A DNA stretch of 64,000 nucleotides, from positions 2,914,001 through 2,978,000 of the forward strand of contig NZ_CP009458.1 of assembly GCF_000758305.1 (NCBI RefSeq), given 5' to 3'. Of this stretch, positions 17,286 through 26,167 are shown in pieces (position 1 is the stretch's first letter; every line of letters begins with the position of its first letter). Source of the DNA: Cedecea neteri. GTDB lineage: Bacteria > Pseudomonadota > Gammaproteobacteria > Enterobacterales > Enterobacteriaceae. The notes beneath the pieces are model-generated. The model was given only the letters and a program-made list of their open reading frames with translations, ran no database searches and was not told the origin of the DNA. The translations under genes were made by a program, and so were the position numbers.

Positions 17286-18263
17286 ATGATGAAAAAACAT
17301 GTGTTGTTGACGATGCTACTGGCGGCAATGAGTGCTTCAGCCCTGGCTAAATCCACCTTAACGCTTTACACCAGCCAGCCCAATGAAGATGCGCAGACCA
17401 CTGTCAGCGCCTTTGAAAAAGCTAACCCGGACATCGAAGTGAAATGGATCCGCGACGGCACCAGCAAGCTGACCGCCCGTTTACAGGCGGAAATGGCCGC
17501 CGGGGGCGCCGCTCCGGACGTGCTGCTGATTGCCGACAGCGTGACCATGGAATCCCTCAAGCAGCAAAACCTGCTGGCGGCCTACAAATCGCCGGAAGCG
17601 GCGCGCTTCGATGCCCAGCTGTATGACAAAGACGGCTATTACTACGGCACCAAACTGATTACCACCGGCATCGCGTACCACAGCAAAGCCCCGGTCAAGC
17701 CCACTTCCTGGCTCGATTTACTCAAACCTGAGCTGAAGAACATGACCACGCTGCCAAGCCCGCTTTACTCCGGCGCGGCGCAGATCCACCAGGCCGCGAT
17801 CATGGGCGCCCCGACGCTGGGCTGGGATTACTACGAAAAACTGAAGGCCAACGGGGCGATGCCACAGAGCGGCAACGGCGCGGTGATGAACGCCATTGCC
17901 TCCGGCAGCAAAGCCTACGGCATGCTGGTTGATTACATGGCGATCCGTGAGAAAGCCAAAGGCGCGCCGATTGAGTTTGCCTTCCCGACCGAGGGCGTGA
18001 GCATTGTCACCGAGCCGGTGGCAATGATGAAGGGCGCTAAAAATCCCGAAGCGGCGAAAGCATTTATCGACTTTGTGCTCTCCAAAGCGGGGCAGGAGCT
18101 GGTGCTGAAACAGGGCTACCTGCCTGCCGATGCCAGCCTGCCGGTTCCGCAGGGCTTCCCGCCGCGCGACAGCATCAAAATCATGCCGTTTGATGCCGCC
18201 AAAGCGCTGGCGGACACCGCCGCGAACAAAAAGCGGTTTGCAGACCTGTTCGGTAGCCGCTGA
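17286..18263 (+). CDS. Periplasmic binding protein of an AfuA/Fbp-like ABC importer
   Basis: The 325-residue product has a signal peptide (MMKKHVLLTMLLAAMSASAL, cleavage ALA-KST) and the type II binding-protein signature TLYTSQPNEDAQTTVSAFEK, followed by APDVLLIADSVTMESLK, GTKLITTGIAYHSKA and SPLYSGAAQIHQAA. These blocks resemble AfuA-type proteins, a branch of the ferric-binding family whose characterised members bind hexose phosphates rather than iron. The canonical consecutive-tyrosine iron ligands are not evident and no Fur box lies upstream, which also argues against iron. A two-module permease and an ATPase follow directly, completing an importer. The substrate is undetermined. Confidence 0.8.
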   Translation: MMKKHVLLTMLLAAMSASALAKSTLTLYTSQPNEDAQTTVSAFEKANPDIEVKWIRDGTSKLTARLQAEMAAGGAAPDVLLIADSVTMESLKQQNLLAAYKSPEAARFDAQLYDKDGYYYGTKLITTGIAYHSKAPVKPTSWLDLLKPELKNMTTLPSPLYSGAAQIHQAAIMGAPTLGWDYYEKLKANGAMPQSGNGAVMNAIASGSKAYGMLVDYMAIREKAKGAPIEFAFPTEGVSIVTEPVAMMKGAKNPEAAKAFIDFVLSKAGQELVLKQGYLPADASLPVPQGFPPRDSIKIMPFDAAKALADTAANKKRFADLFGSR

Positions 18264-18266
18264 TTG

Positions 18267-19979
18267 ATGATCAGCCCGGCATTGTCTCGTCCCGACGACG
18301 GCAGCCTGATGAAAGGGCTGCTGCGCCTGCTTATCGTCGTCATTGCACTCTTAAGCCTGCTCCCCAGCCTGCAGCTGCTGATCTCTGCGTTGGTGGACTG
18401 GCGGCTCGGCGGACAGAGCAGCCTGGGCCGCGTGCTCAGCAACCCAAACACCTGGGTCGCACTATGGAATAGTGTGTATACCAGCGGCCTGGGGGCGCTG
18501 CTTTCCCTCCTGCTGGGCAGCCTGTTTGCCTTTTGCCTCGGCCTGATGAACATCCGGGGCCGTCAGGCCTGGGCGTTTCTCTTTATGCTGCCGATGATGA
18601 TCCCGCCGCAGGTCACGGCCCTGAGCTGGCTGCAGCTGTTCGGCCCCGGCAGCGTGCTGCTCAACAGCCTCGGCCTGGCGCCGGGGTTTGGCAGCCCCAA
18701 TCCGCTTTATTCGGCGGAGGGGATCGCCTTCCTGCTCGGCATCCAGCACGCGCCGCTGGTGTTCCTGACCCTGCGCACGCAGCTGCAAAGTTTGCCGCAG
18801 GAGCAAATTGAGGCGGCGAGGCTGAACGGCGCTTCTCTCTGGCGAGTTTTCATCGATATTATTCTGCCGCTGTGCCGACCCGCGCTGTGGGCCGGGGCGG
18901 CGCTGGCCTTTGTGTCCTCCCTCGGCAACTTCGGCATCCCGGCGATGCTCGGTATCCCCATCTCCTATTTCGTGCTGCCCGTTTACATCTACCAGACGCT
19001 CTCCAGCTTTGGCCCGTCGATGCTGAACGAGGTGGCTTCGCTCTCGGTGCTGATGGGCGTGCTGGCCGTCGCCATTGTGACGCTGCAGGGCATCATGCAG
19101 CGACGATACGCTTTGCCGCTGATAGGCATGGCCGGGCGGACGGCAAGTATTGCGACAGGGAAAGGGCGGCTGGCGGTGGAGATCCTGCTCGCGCTCGTGC
19201 TGGGCGGGATGCTGGTGGCCCCGTTGCTGGCGCTGATCGCCACCTCGCTGGTGCCAACCCTGGGCGTGCCACTCAACGGCGACACGCTGACGTTTGCCGC
19301 CTGGACTGGCATTTTTGATGAGCAAAGCGCCACCTGGCGGGCGCTGACTAATAGCTTGCTGCTCTCCGTCAGTGCCGCCGCGCTGTTGATGGCGCTGAGC
19401 CTGCCGCTGGCCTGGCTGCTGGTGCGTCGCCCCAGCCGGCCTTTGCGCTGGCTGCACAGCCTGATCGACATTCCCTACACGCTGCCCGGCGTAGTGCTGG
19501 CCATCGCCTGCATTCTGTTGTTTGCGCGCCCGCTGCCGCTTCTGAACGTCAGCCTCAGCGGCACGCTGACGATTATCTTCTTCGCCTACCTGACCCGCTT
19601 TCTTACCGTCTGCCTGAAGCCGGTTCACACCAGCATGCTGCAGCTGGATCCGGCGATGGAAGAGGCCGCGAGCCTGGCGGGCGCGGATGCGTCCCAACGG
19701 TTACGCCATATCGTGCTGCCGCTGCTGGCTCCGGCGGCCTTTGCCGGTGCGCTGCTGGTATTTCTCACGGCGGTGAACGAGCTGACTGTCTCCGCGTTGC
19801 TCTGGAGCGCCGGGAAAGAAACCCTCGGCGTGGTGGTTTTTAACCTCGACGAAAGCGGTGACAAGGTGATGGCCTCGGCGATTTCCGTGCTGGTGGTGGG
19901 GCTGGTCGCCGTGGTGATGCTGTTGCTCGGCGCGCTGGGCCGTTATTTACCGAAAGGAGTTATTCCATGGCAGAGCTAA
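18267..19979 (+). CDS. Fused two-module ABC permease (FbpB/AfuB type)
   Basis: The 570-residue protein contains two tandem permease modules of about six helices each. The first carries the coupling loop EAARLNGASLWRVFIDIILP near residue 185 and the second EEAASLAGADASQRLRHIVLP-like sequence near residue 470. This one-polypeptide arrangement is typical of the ferric/organophosphate importer family. I prefer the ATG at 18267, 3 nt after the binding-protein stop; a TTG just before it is in frame, and MKGLLRLL at 18309 is a further option. It overlaps the ATPase gene by 13 nt. Confidence 0.88.
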   Translation: MISPALSRPDDGSLMKGLLRLLIVVIALLSLLPSLQLLISALVDWRLGGQSSLGRVLSNPNTWVALWNSVYTSGLGALLSLLLGSLFAFCLGLMNIRGRQAWAFLFMLPMMIPPQVTALSWLQLFGPGSVLLNSLGLAPGFGSPNPLYSAEGIAFLLGIQHAPLVFLTLRTQLQSLPQEQIEAARLNGASLWRVFIDIILPLCRPALWAGAALAFVSSLGNFGIPAMLGIPISYFVLPVYIYQTLSSFGPSMLNEVASLSVLMGVLAVAIVTLQGIMQRRYALPLIGMAGRTASIATGKGRLAVEILLALVLGGMLVAPLLALIATSLVPTLGVPLNGDTLTFAAWTGIFDEQSATWRALTNSLLLSVSAAALLMALSLPLAWLLVRRPSRPLRWLHSLIDIPYTLPGVVLAIACILLFARPLPLLNVSLSGTLTIIFFAYLTRFLTVCLKPVHTSMLQLDPAMEEAASLAGADASQRLRHIVLPLLAPAAFAGALLVFLTAVNELTVSALLWSAGKETLGVVVFNLDESGDKVMASAISVLVVGLVAVVMLLLGALGRYLPKGVIPWQS

Positions 19980-20995
19980 GGCTGGACAAGCTCAGCAAAT
20001 TCTTTGGCGAGCAGGCCGTGGTGAAGGATCTCAGCCTGACGATCCCGTCCGGGGCGTTTACCGCCCTGCTGGGGCCGAGCGGCTGCGGCAAAACCACCAC
20101 GCTGCGGATTGTGGCCGGGCTGGAGTCGTTGAGCGGCGGTCGCCTGTGGCTGGGTGATAAGCTGCTGGCCGACAGCGGCACTCACGTTCCGCCGGAACAG
20201 CGTGACATGGGCATGGTGTTTCAGTCCTACGCCCTGTGGCCGCACATGACCGTCGGCGAAAACGTCGGCTACCCGCTGAAGCTGCGGCAGGTTAACGGCG
20301 CGGCGCGGCAGAAACGGGTGATGGAGGCGCTGGAGATCGTGGAGCTTGGGGCCTATTTCGGGCGCTCGCCCCAGGAGCTCAGCGGCGGGCAGCGGCAGCG
20401 GGTGGCGCTGGCACGTTGCCTGGTCTCGGAGCCGCGCGTGGTTCTGCTTGATGAGCCGCTGGCGAACCTCGACCGCCATCTTCGCGCCACCATGGAACAG
20501 ACTTTCCGCGAGTTTCACCGCCGCACTGGGGCGACGTTTGTCTACGTCACGCACGACCAGGCAGAGGCGATGGCGCTCGCCAGCCATATCGCGGTGATGC
20601 ACCAGGGCGAGCTGATGCAGTGGGGCACGCCGCAGCAGCTTTATCAGCAGCCGCAGAATAGCTGGGTAGCCGGGTTTATCGGCCAGGGCAGTGTGCTGTC
20701 CCTCGCCGTATCGCCAGGCATACAAAGTCTGGATCTCGCGGCATTGCATGGCGGCCTGGATCAACCGGGGCGCGATAAAACCGTGCCGGTGCTGGTTCGC
20801 CCGGAGCATGTACAGATTGCAGGCAGCGGGCCAGTGGCCAGCGTTGAAAGCTGTATTTATCAGGGGGAACGCTATCTGCTGGAGCTGCGTTTGCAGGACG
20901 GACAGGCGCTGAGCGCGTTTCATTCTGCGCCGCTGGCGGTGCGGCAAAGCGTGAATGTGCAGCTGTTACAGGGCTGGCGGCTGGATGCGGCGTGA
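19967..20995 (+). CDS. ABC importer ATPase (FbpC/AfuC type)
   Basis: The 342-residue ATPase has Walker A GPSGCGKTT, Q-loop MGMVFQSYALWPHMTV, signature LSGGQRQRVALARCL, Walker B VVLLDEPLANLD and switch THDQAEAMALA. The C-terminal about 110 residues form the TOBE-type domain of CUT/Fbp importers. It starts within the end of the permease gene behind a GGAGTT ribosome-binding site. With the two upstream genes it forms a complete importer, probably one operon, ending at the palindrome at 21022. Confidence 0.92.
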   Translation: MAELRLDKLSKFFGEQAVVKDLSLTIPSGAFTALLGPSGCGKTTTLRIVAGLESLSGGRLWLGDKLLADSGTHVPPEQRDMGMVFQSYALWPHMTVGENVGYPLKLRQVNGAARQKRVMEALEIVELGAYFGRSPQELSGGQRQRVALARCLVSEPRVVLLDEPLANLDRHLRATMEQTFREFHRRTGATFVYVTHDQAEAMALASHIAVMHQGELMQWGTPQQLYQQPQNSWVAGFIGQGSVLSLAVSPGIQSLDLAALHGGLDQPGRDKTVPVLVRPEHVQIAGSGPVASVESCIYQGERYLLELRLQDGQALSAFHSAPLAVRQSVNVQLLQGWRLDAA

Positions 20996-21021
20996 GTGAG
21001 TCACACTGTTGGCAGGAATAT

Positions 21022-21055
21022 CCCGCCTTCGCCGCGATAAAACGGCGAAGGCGGG
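21022..21055. repeat. Palindromic element, copy 2 (CCCGCCTTCGCCG...CGGCGAAGGCGGG)
   Basis: A perfect 13-bp inverted repeat with an 8-nt loop lies between the convergent ABC ATPase and roxA genes. It shares its arm sequence with the palindrome at 14584-14619 and occupies the same kind of site. Confidence 0.75.
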
Positions 21056-21063
21056 GCAGGGAT

Positions 21064-22185
21064 TTAGTCTTCGAAGAACCAGTAGCCGCTGTTCACCAGC
21101 GCGGCTAAGGTGGCGAGGAAGGAAGGATCTTCCAGCGCATCACCAAACTTCTCCGCGTCCAGCTTGATGTGGCTGGCCAGCGCTTCCACCGCCGGGCGGT
21201 GCGGGCTGTCGAGCTTCTCGCCGTTCACATACACCTCTCCGGCCACGCGCAGCACGCGCAGGCCGCCCAGGCGCACCAGCTTGTCGCCCTGCTGCAGCGC
21301 GTCGTAGATCTCATCCGGCTGATAAGGTGGCTCCGGCGGCGCAACGTCCAGCTCGTGGCGGGACTGGGTAATAAACTCGCCAAACCAGCTGTGGAAGGTC
21401 TCCGGCTGGTTAACGATGTCCAGCATCATCTCGCGCAGCTTGTCGATTTCCTGCGGCAGAATATCCGCCGGGTGCTGGCGCTCGGGCACGTCCGGATCGG
21501 TATAGCGTAACCCGCCCAGCTCGCGCTGCAGCACGTAGTCGGCAAAGCCGCTGATCAGCTCGCGGCCGCTTGGGGCGCGGAAGCCGACGGAATAGTTCAG
21601 CGCGTTTTCCAGCGAGTAGCCTTCGTGCGGGAAGCCTGGCGGAATATACAGAATGTCGCCCGGCTCCATCTCTTCGTCGATGATGGCGTCGAACGGCTCA
21701 ACCTGGAGCAGGTCCGGGTGCGGGCAGTGCTGTTTCATGGCGACTTTTTCGCCCACGCGCCAGCGGCGGCGGCCCACGCCCTGAATAATAAACACGTCGT
21801 ACTGGTCCAGGTGCGGGCCTACGCCGCCACCTGGCACAGAGAAGGAGATCATCAGGTCGTCAATGCGCCAGTCGGGCAGGGCGCGGAAGGGGCGCATCAG
21901 GGCGCTGGAAGGTTCATGCCAGTTGTTCACGGCCTGCACCAGCAGCGACCAGTTGTTTTCGCCGAGGTGATCGTAGCTCTGGAACGGGCCGTGGCTGACC
22001 TGCCATTTGCCGCCCTGGTGGCTCACGAGGCGGCTGTCCACCTCGCTTTCCATGGCAAGTCCAGCCAGCTCATCCGGTGAAATAGGGTCGATGAAGTTTT
22101 TAAAGCCGCGCTTCAGCACCACAGGGCGTTTTTGCCAGTAGCGTGCAATAAAGTCGGGCCAGTTTAAATCCAGGTGATAATCCAT
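21064..22185 (-). CDS. roxA: 50S ribosomal protein L16 arginine hydroxylase RoxA (YcfD)
   Basis: RoxA is a Fe(II)/2-oxoglutarate oxygenase that hydroxylates an arginine of ribosomal protein L16. The 373-residue product equals the E. coli length. The JmjC-type cupin ligands are at the expected positions: H125 and D127 in GPHLDQYDVF and H187 in PPGFPHEGY. The C-terminal dimerisation and winged-helix region follows (QPDEIYDALQQGDKLVRLGG). As in E. coli it lies next to phoQ, but the upstream neighbour is an ABC importer instead of pepT. Confidence 0.96.
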   Translation of the reverse strand: MDYHLDLNWPDFIARYWQKRPVVLKRGFKNFIDPISPDELAGLAMESEVDSRLVSHQGGKWQVSHGPFQSYDHLGENNWSLLVQAVNNWHEPSSALMRPFRALPDWRIDDLMISFSVPGGGVGPHLDQYDVFIIQGVGRRRWRVGEKVAMKQHCPHPDLLQVEPFDAIIDEEMEPGDILYIPPGFPHEGYSLENALNYSVGFRAPSGRELISGFADYVLQRELGGLRYTDPDVPERQHPADILPQEIDKLREMMLDIVNQPETFHSWFGEFITQSRHELDVAPPEPPYQPDEIYDALQQGDKLVRLGGLRVLRVAGEVYVNGEKLDSPHRPAVEALASHIKLDAEKFGDALEDPSFLATLAALVNSGYWFFED

Positions 22186-22258
22186 ATTATTGTCTTCCTG
22201 CAGATGGAGGAGCCTGACACGGATTATAACGGATGGCGAGCCGGGTTACGGGACTATT

Positions 22259-23728
22259 TCACCCTTCATTCTGTTCCGGCTGCTGGCGGGCAAAAATCAC
22301 CTCCATGCGCGCGCCACCCAGAATACTGGCACTGGTTTGGATCTCGCCGTTGTACTGCTCGACAATTTCGCGGGCAACCGACAACCCGACGCCCTGGCCC
22401 GGGCGCAGCGTATCGGCTCGCTGGCCACGATCGAAGACCATCGCTCGTTTGCTCTCCGGAATACCGGGGCCATCGTCTTCCACAATCAGGTGCAGCGCGT
22501 CGTCGGTCTGACGGGCGGTCACTTCCACAAACTCGAGGCAGTATTTACAGGCGTTATCCAGCAGGTTGCCCATTACTTCCATGAAGTCATTTTGCTCGCC
22601 GATAAAGGTGATTTCCGGCGAAACGTCCAGCGTGATGTTCACCCCTTTGCGCTGGTAAACCTTGTTCAGCGCTGAACAGAGGTTGTCCAGCAGCGGTGCA
22701 ACGGAATGCAGCTCACGGCTGAGCAGGGCGCTGTTGCCGCGCATGCTGGCGCGATGCAGGTAGTAGCCAATCTGCTGCGAGATGCGGCTGATCTGCTCCA
22801 GCATCACCGGTTCGGCCTGCTCGACGTTCATCTTGTCGGTGCGCAGCGACCGCAGGGTCGACTGCAGCACGGCGAGCGGGGTTTTCAGGCTGTGGGTTAA
22901 GTCCGTCAGCGTGGTGCGGTATTTGTCGTGCCGATCGCGCTCGGTGCGCAGCAACTGGTTAAGGTTACGCACCAGGCTTGTCAGCTCTCGGGTTGTTTCC
23001 GGGTTCAGGCTGTCGCGGTCGTGTTTTTCCAGCTCGCGCACTTCCTGCGCCAGTTCCTGAATCGGGCGCAGGCTCCACCAGGCGGCCAGCCACAACAGCG
23101 GTACCACCAGCAGCAGGTTGGCCAGCAGGACGTAAATAAACCAGCTCCACACCATGTACGAGCGCTTCAGCTCGATAGGAATGGTGTCCACCACGACCAC
23201 GGTCAGCGCCGGCATGCGCGCCGTCGCCGGGTAGAGGTTGACCGCCACCGAGTGGGTCATCTCGTAGCCGTCGTCGCTCTCGTCATCGTGCATGTCTTTC
23301 AACTGGGCGAGGCGGTCTTTGTCGTTGTCCAGCAGGGCGCTACTCGTCGCGTAGTCGGCCTCCAGCTCGTGGAAGCCGTTGCCGGTCAGCCACTCTTTCT
23401 GGATCTGCTGCACTACATCCGGGACGTTGCGCTGCATCCACAGCAGTTTGCCGTGCTCGTCGTAAATCAGCGCCATGGTTGGGCTTTGGATGCTGATGTT
23501 GTCGGGCAAGTCCACCTGCAGCTTGCCGTCCTTCCAGCTGGAGAGCGTATAGAACAGGTTACTTTCCCCGCGCAGCAGGCGGAAGGTGGTTTTATCGAAG
23601 CTGACGCTGTAGCCAACCAGCGCCACCAGGCCGTAAGCCAGGGAAAGCACCATCACAACCGCGGCGGTAGCCAGTAAGAAACGAACCCGCAGCGAAAGCG
23701 GCAGGATATGGCGAAAAATATTCAGCAT
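22259..23728 (-). CDS. phoQ: Sensor histidine kinase PhoQ
   Basis: PhoQ senses low Mg2+, acid and cationic antimicrobial peptides and phosphorylates PhoP. The 489-residue protein shows TM1 (about 17-38), a periplasmic PAS-like sensor with the acidic patch HDDESDDGYE (about 147-156), TM2 (about 194-217), HAMP, the phospho-acceptor H279 in DLTHSLKTPLAVLQ, and ATPase boxes NLLDNACKY, EDDGPGIP and GQGVGLSVA. It follows phoP with no gap (phoP ends at 23729), as in the classical phoPQ operon. Confidence 0.97.
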   Translation of the reverse strand: MLNIFRHILPLSLRVRFLLATAAVVMVLSLAYGLVALVGYSVSFDKTTFRLLRGESNLFYTLSSWKDGKLQVDLPDNISIQSPTMALIYDEHGKLLWMQRNVPDVVQQIQKEWLTGNGFHELEADYATSSALLDNDKDRLAQLKDMHDDESDDGYEMTHSVAVNLYPATARMPALTVVVVDTIPIELKRSYMVWSWFIYVLLANLLLVVPLLWLAAWWSLRPIQELAQEVRELEKHDRDSLNPETTRELTSLVRNLNQLLRTERDRHDKYRTTLTDLTHSLKTPLAVLQSTLRSLRTDKMNVEQAEPVMLEQISRISQQIGYYLHRASMRGNSALLSRELHSVAPLLDNLCSALNKVYQRKGVNITLDVSPEITFIGEQNDFMEVMGNLLDNACKYCLEFVEVTARQTDDALHLIVEDDGPGIPESKRAMVFDRGQRADTLRPGQGVGLSVAREIVEQYNGEIQTSASILGGARMEVIFARQQPEQNEG

Positions 23729-24400
23729 TTAGTGGAGATCGAACCTGTAGCCCTGCCCGCGCACGGTGGTGATCACTTCCTGCGGGTATTCAGCCTGAAT
23801 TTTTTTACGTAAACGGCCCATCAGCACGTCAATAGTGTGGCTTTCGCGCAGCTCGGCGTCCGGGTAGAGCTGCAGCATCAGCGAATCTTTGCTCACCACC
23901 TTCCCGGCGTTGCGGATGATGGTTTCCATGATGGTGTATTCAAACGCGGTGAGCTTGATCAGGTTGTCGTTGATCGACAGCTCACGGCGGGACAAATCGA
24001 CCTGGAACGGCGGCAGGGAAATTACCTGCGAAGCCAGGCCGCTGTTACGGCGCATCAGCGCCTGCATACGGGCGACCACTTCTTCCAGATGGAAAGGTTT
24101 GGTGACGTAGTCATCGGCCCCGGCGCCCAGAACTTCAACTTTGTCCTGCCAGCCTTCACGGGCGGTTAATACCATGATGGGAATGGTCACATCGTGGCTG
24201 CGCCAGCGGCGGATCAGGCTCATGCCGTCTTCGTCCGGCAGGCCTAAGTCAACAATTGCGATGTCCGGGGTATGTTCATTCAGGAAATAGTCTGCCTCTT
24301 TGGCATCCTCGGCCGCATCCACCTGGTGGCCTGCTTCACGCAGCTGTACCTTAAGGTGATGACGCAGCAGGGCATTATCTTCCACGACCAGTACGCGCAT
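23729..24400 (-). CDS. phoP: Response regulator PhoP
   Basis: PhoP is the OmpR-family regulator of the Mg2+ and virulence regulon. The 223-residue protein has receiver residues D10/D11-type VVEDNA, phospho-acceptor D51 in AIVDLGLPDEDG, T79-type VLTAREG and K101-type YVTKPF, then the winged-helix effector domain with RELSINDNLIKLTAFEY and HTIDVLMGRLRKKI. A PhoP box 62 nt upstream (24462-24478) indicates autoregulation. Confidence 0.97.
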   Translation of the reverse strand: MRVLVVEDNALLRHHLKVQLREAGHQVDAAEDAKEADYFLNEHTPDIAIVDLGLPDEDGMSLIRRWRSHDVTIPIMVLTAREGWQDKVEVLGAGADDYVTKPFHLEEVVARMQALMRRNSGLASQVISLPPFQVDLSRRELSINDNLIKLTAFEYTIMETIIRNAGKVVSKDSLMLQLYPDAELRESHTIDVLMGRLRKKIQAEYPQEVITTVRGQGYRFDLH

Positions 24401-24461
24401 TGTATTTCCTCAATCCATTCATAGTATTGATAGTTTAGCGCTAATTATTAATGACAGGAAA

Positions 24462-24478
24462 TAAACCTCGTATAAACA
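24462..24478 (-). promoter_or_regulatory. PhoP box upstream of phoP
   Basis: Read on the minus strand the sequence is TGTTTA-TACGA-GGTTTA, a perfect fit to the consensus (T/G)GTTTA-N5-(T/G)GTTTA. It sits upstream of phoP with an AT-rich candidate -10 (around 24445-24452, ATTAATTAT) at the usual distance of about 11 nt. This is the expected autoregulatory site of phoPQ. Confidence 0.9.
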
Positions 24479-24528
24479 ATGCCCTTATGGAGATTAACGC
24501 TGAGTCAACAACCCTGTTCGACTGGGGA

Positions 24529-24736
24529 CCCTCACCCTAACCCTCTCCCAGAGGGAGAGGGGATAAAAAATATACCTTGTCACTTGTTTCCTCCCTCGCC
24601 CCTTTGGGGAGAGGGGATGACAAAGGTGCTTTGTCACTTGTTTGCCCTTTGCCTCTTTGGAGAGGGGGAGATGACGAAGGTACTTTGTCACTTGTTTTCC
24701 CCCTCGCCCCTCTGGGGAGAGGGCCGGGGTGAGGGG
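24529..24736. repeat. Composite REP/REPIN-like repeat cluster B with tandem internal units
   Basis: Between phoP and purB the outer arms are CCCTCACCCTAACCCTCTCC on the left and GGGAGAGGGCCGGGGTGAGG on the right, the same architecture as 5900-6052. Inside are three tandem units of roughly 55-60 bp. Each carries a (ACC/GGTGC/GGTAC)TTTGTCACTTGTTT-type core (CTTGTCACTTGTTT in all three) followed by a CCTNTGGGGAGAG-type palindrome. The internal sequence differs from that of the other cluster, so the units appear to have been amplified locally. Long open frames across this region are by-products of the repeats. Confidence 0.8.
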
Positions 24737-24780
24737 CAAACAGCAAGCAAAAAAAAGCCCTCCGAAGAGGGCCTTTTTCA

Positions 24781-26151
24781 TTACTTCAGCTCGTCAACCA
24801 TGGTAATGGCGCGGCCAATATAGTTGGCAGGCGTCATGGCTTTCAGGCGGTTTTTTTCTTCTTCCGGCAGCTCGAGGCTGTCGATGAACTGCTTCATGCC
24901 TTCGGCATCTACGCGCTTGCCGCGGGTCAGCTCTTTCAGCTTCTCATACGGCTTTTCGATGCCGTAGCGGCGCATCACGGTCTGAATCGGCTCGGCCAGC
25001 ACTTCCCAGTTGTGATCCAGCTCGTCCAGCAGGCGGTCGCGGTTCACTTCCAGCTTGCTCACGCCCTTCAGCGTGGACTGATAGGCGATCAGCGCATAGC
25101 CGATACCCACGCCCAGGTTACGCAGCACGGTGGAGTCGGTCAGGTCACGCTGCCAGCGGGAAACAGGCAGTTTGCTTGCCAGGTGCTGCAGCACGGCGTT
25201 GGACAGGCCGAGGTTGCCTTCGGAGTTTTCGAAGTCAATCGGGTTCACCTTGTGCGGCATGGTGGAGGAGCCAATTTCACCGGCAATAGTCTTCTGCTTG
25301 AAGTGGTTCAGGGCGATGTAGCCCCACACGTCGCGGTCGAAGTCGATCAGGATGGTGTTGAAGCGCGCGATGCAGTCAAACAGTTCGGCGATGTAGTCGT
25401 GTGGTTCGATCTGGGTGGTGTACGGGTTCCACTGAATGCCCAGAGACGTCACGAACTCTTCGCTGAACTGGTGCCAGTCCACTTCCGGGTAAGCGGCGAT
25501 GTGGGCGTTGTAGTTGCCGACCGCGCCGTTGATTTTACCGAGGATTTCAACGTTGCCAAGCTGACGGAACTGGCGCTCCATGCGGTAAGCGACGTTTGCC
25601 ATCTCTTTCCCCATGGTGGACGGGGTTGCCGGCTGGCCGTGGGTACGGGACAGCAGCGGGATATCACGGTACTGCACCGCCAGGTCTTTCACCGCGTCGA
25701 TGATTTTACGCCAGTACGGCAGCACCACGTCTTTACGCGCGGTGTCGAGCATCAGCGCGTGGGACAGGTTGTTGATGTCTTCGGAAGTACAGGCGAAGTG
25801 AATAAATTCGGACACCGCGTGCAGGGCAGGGATCGCTTCCACTTTCTCCTTCAGGAAGTATTCCACTGCTTTCACGTCGTGGTTGGTGGTGCGCTCGATG
25901 GTTTTGATGCGCGCGGCGTCAGCCTCGCTAAACTCGGCGACGATTTTATCAAGGTAACCGTTTGCGTCCGCATCAAAAGCAGGAACTTCCTTGATCGCTG
26001 CGTGCGCGGCCAGCTTTTGCAGCCAACGTACTTCGACCTGTACGCGGAATTTCAGCAGACCGAATTCGCTGAAAATAGCGCGCAGAGCGCTGACTTTGTC
26101 GCCGTAGCGCCCGTCAACGGGGGAAACGGCGGTCAGTGAGGATAATTCCAT
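24781..26151 (-). CDS. purB: Adenylosuccinate lyase PurB
   Basis: PurB catalyses two steps of purine synthesis: SAICAR to AICAR and adenylosuccinate to AMP. The start at 26151 (MELSSLTAVSPVDGRYGDKV) gives 456 residues, the E. coli length; an upstream frame extension is not conserved. Family motifs are TNHDVKAVEYF, SRTHGQPATPST and the signature loop GSSTMPHKVNP with the catalytic serine. It lies upstream of phoP and downstream of hflD in the same order as E. coli. Confidence 0.97.
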   Translation of the reverse strand: MELSSLTAVSPVDGRYGDKVSALRAIFSEFGLLKFRVQVEVRWLQKLAAHAAIKEVPAFDADANGYLDKIVAEFSEADAARIKTIERTTNHDVKAVEYFLKEKVEAIPALHAVSEFIHFACTSEDINNLSHALMLDTARKDVVLPYWRKIIDAVKDLAVQYRDIPLLSRTHGQPATPSTMGKEMANVAYRMERQFRQLGNVEILGKINGAVGNYNAHIAAYPEVDWHQFSEEFVTSLGIQWNPYTTQIEPHDYIAELFDCIARFNTILIDFDRDVWGYIALNHFKQKTIAGEIGSSTMPHKVNPIDFENSEGNLGLSNAVLQHLASKLPVSRWQRDLTDSTVLRNLGVGIGYALIAYQSTLKGVSKLEVNRDRLLDELDHNWEVLAEPIQTVMRRYGIEKPYEKLKELTRGKRVDAEGMKQFIDSLELPEEEKNRLKAMTPANYIGRAITMVDELK

Positions 26152-26167
26152 AACAACTCCTGAGAGG

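Noticed and set aside
24529..24736. CRISPR array
   Set aside because: Repeat units are palindromic REP-like blocks without unique spacers of constant size, and no cas genes are present.
24479..24823. Open frames through the phoP-purB gap on both strands
   Set aside because: They are built from the repeat units (PLPEGEG / PSPLWGEG patterns) and not from a gene.
25012..26139. Long antisense frame over purB, and similar frames over the lolE, potB, and ABC permease genes
   Set aside because: Each lies wholly opposite a clear conserved gene, lacks a ribosome-binding site and has no recognisable domain.
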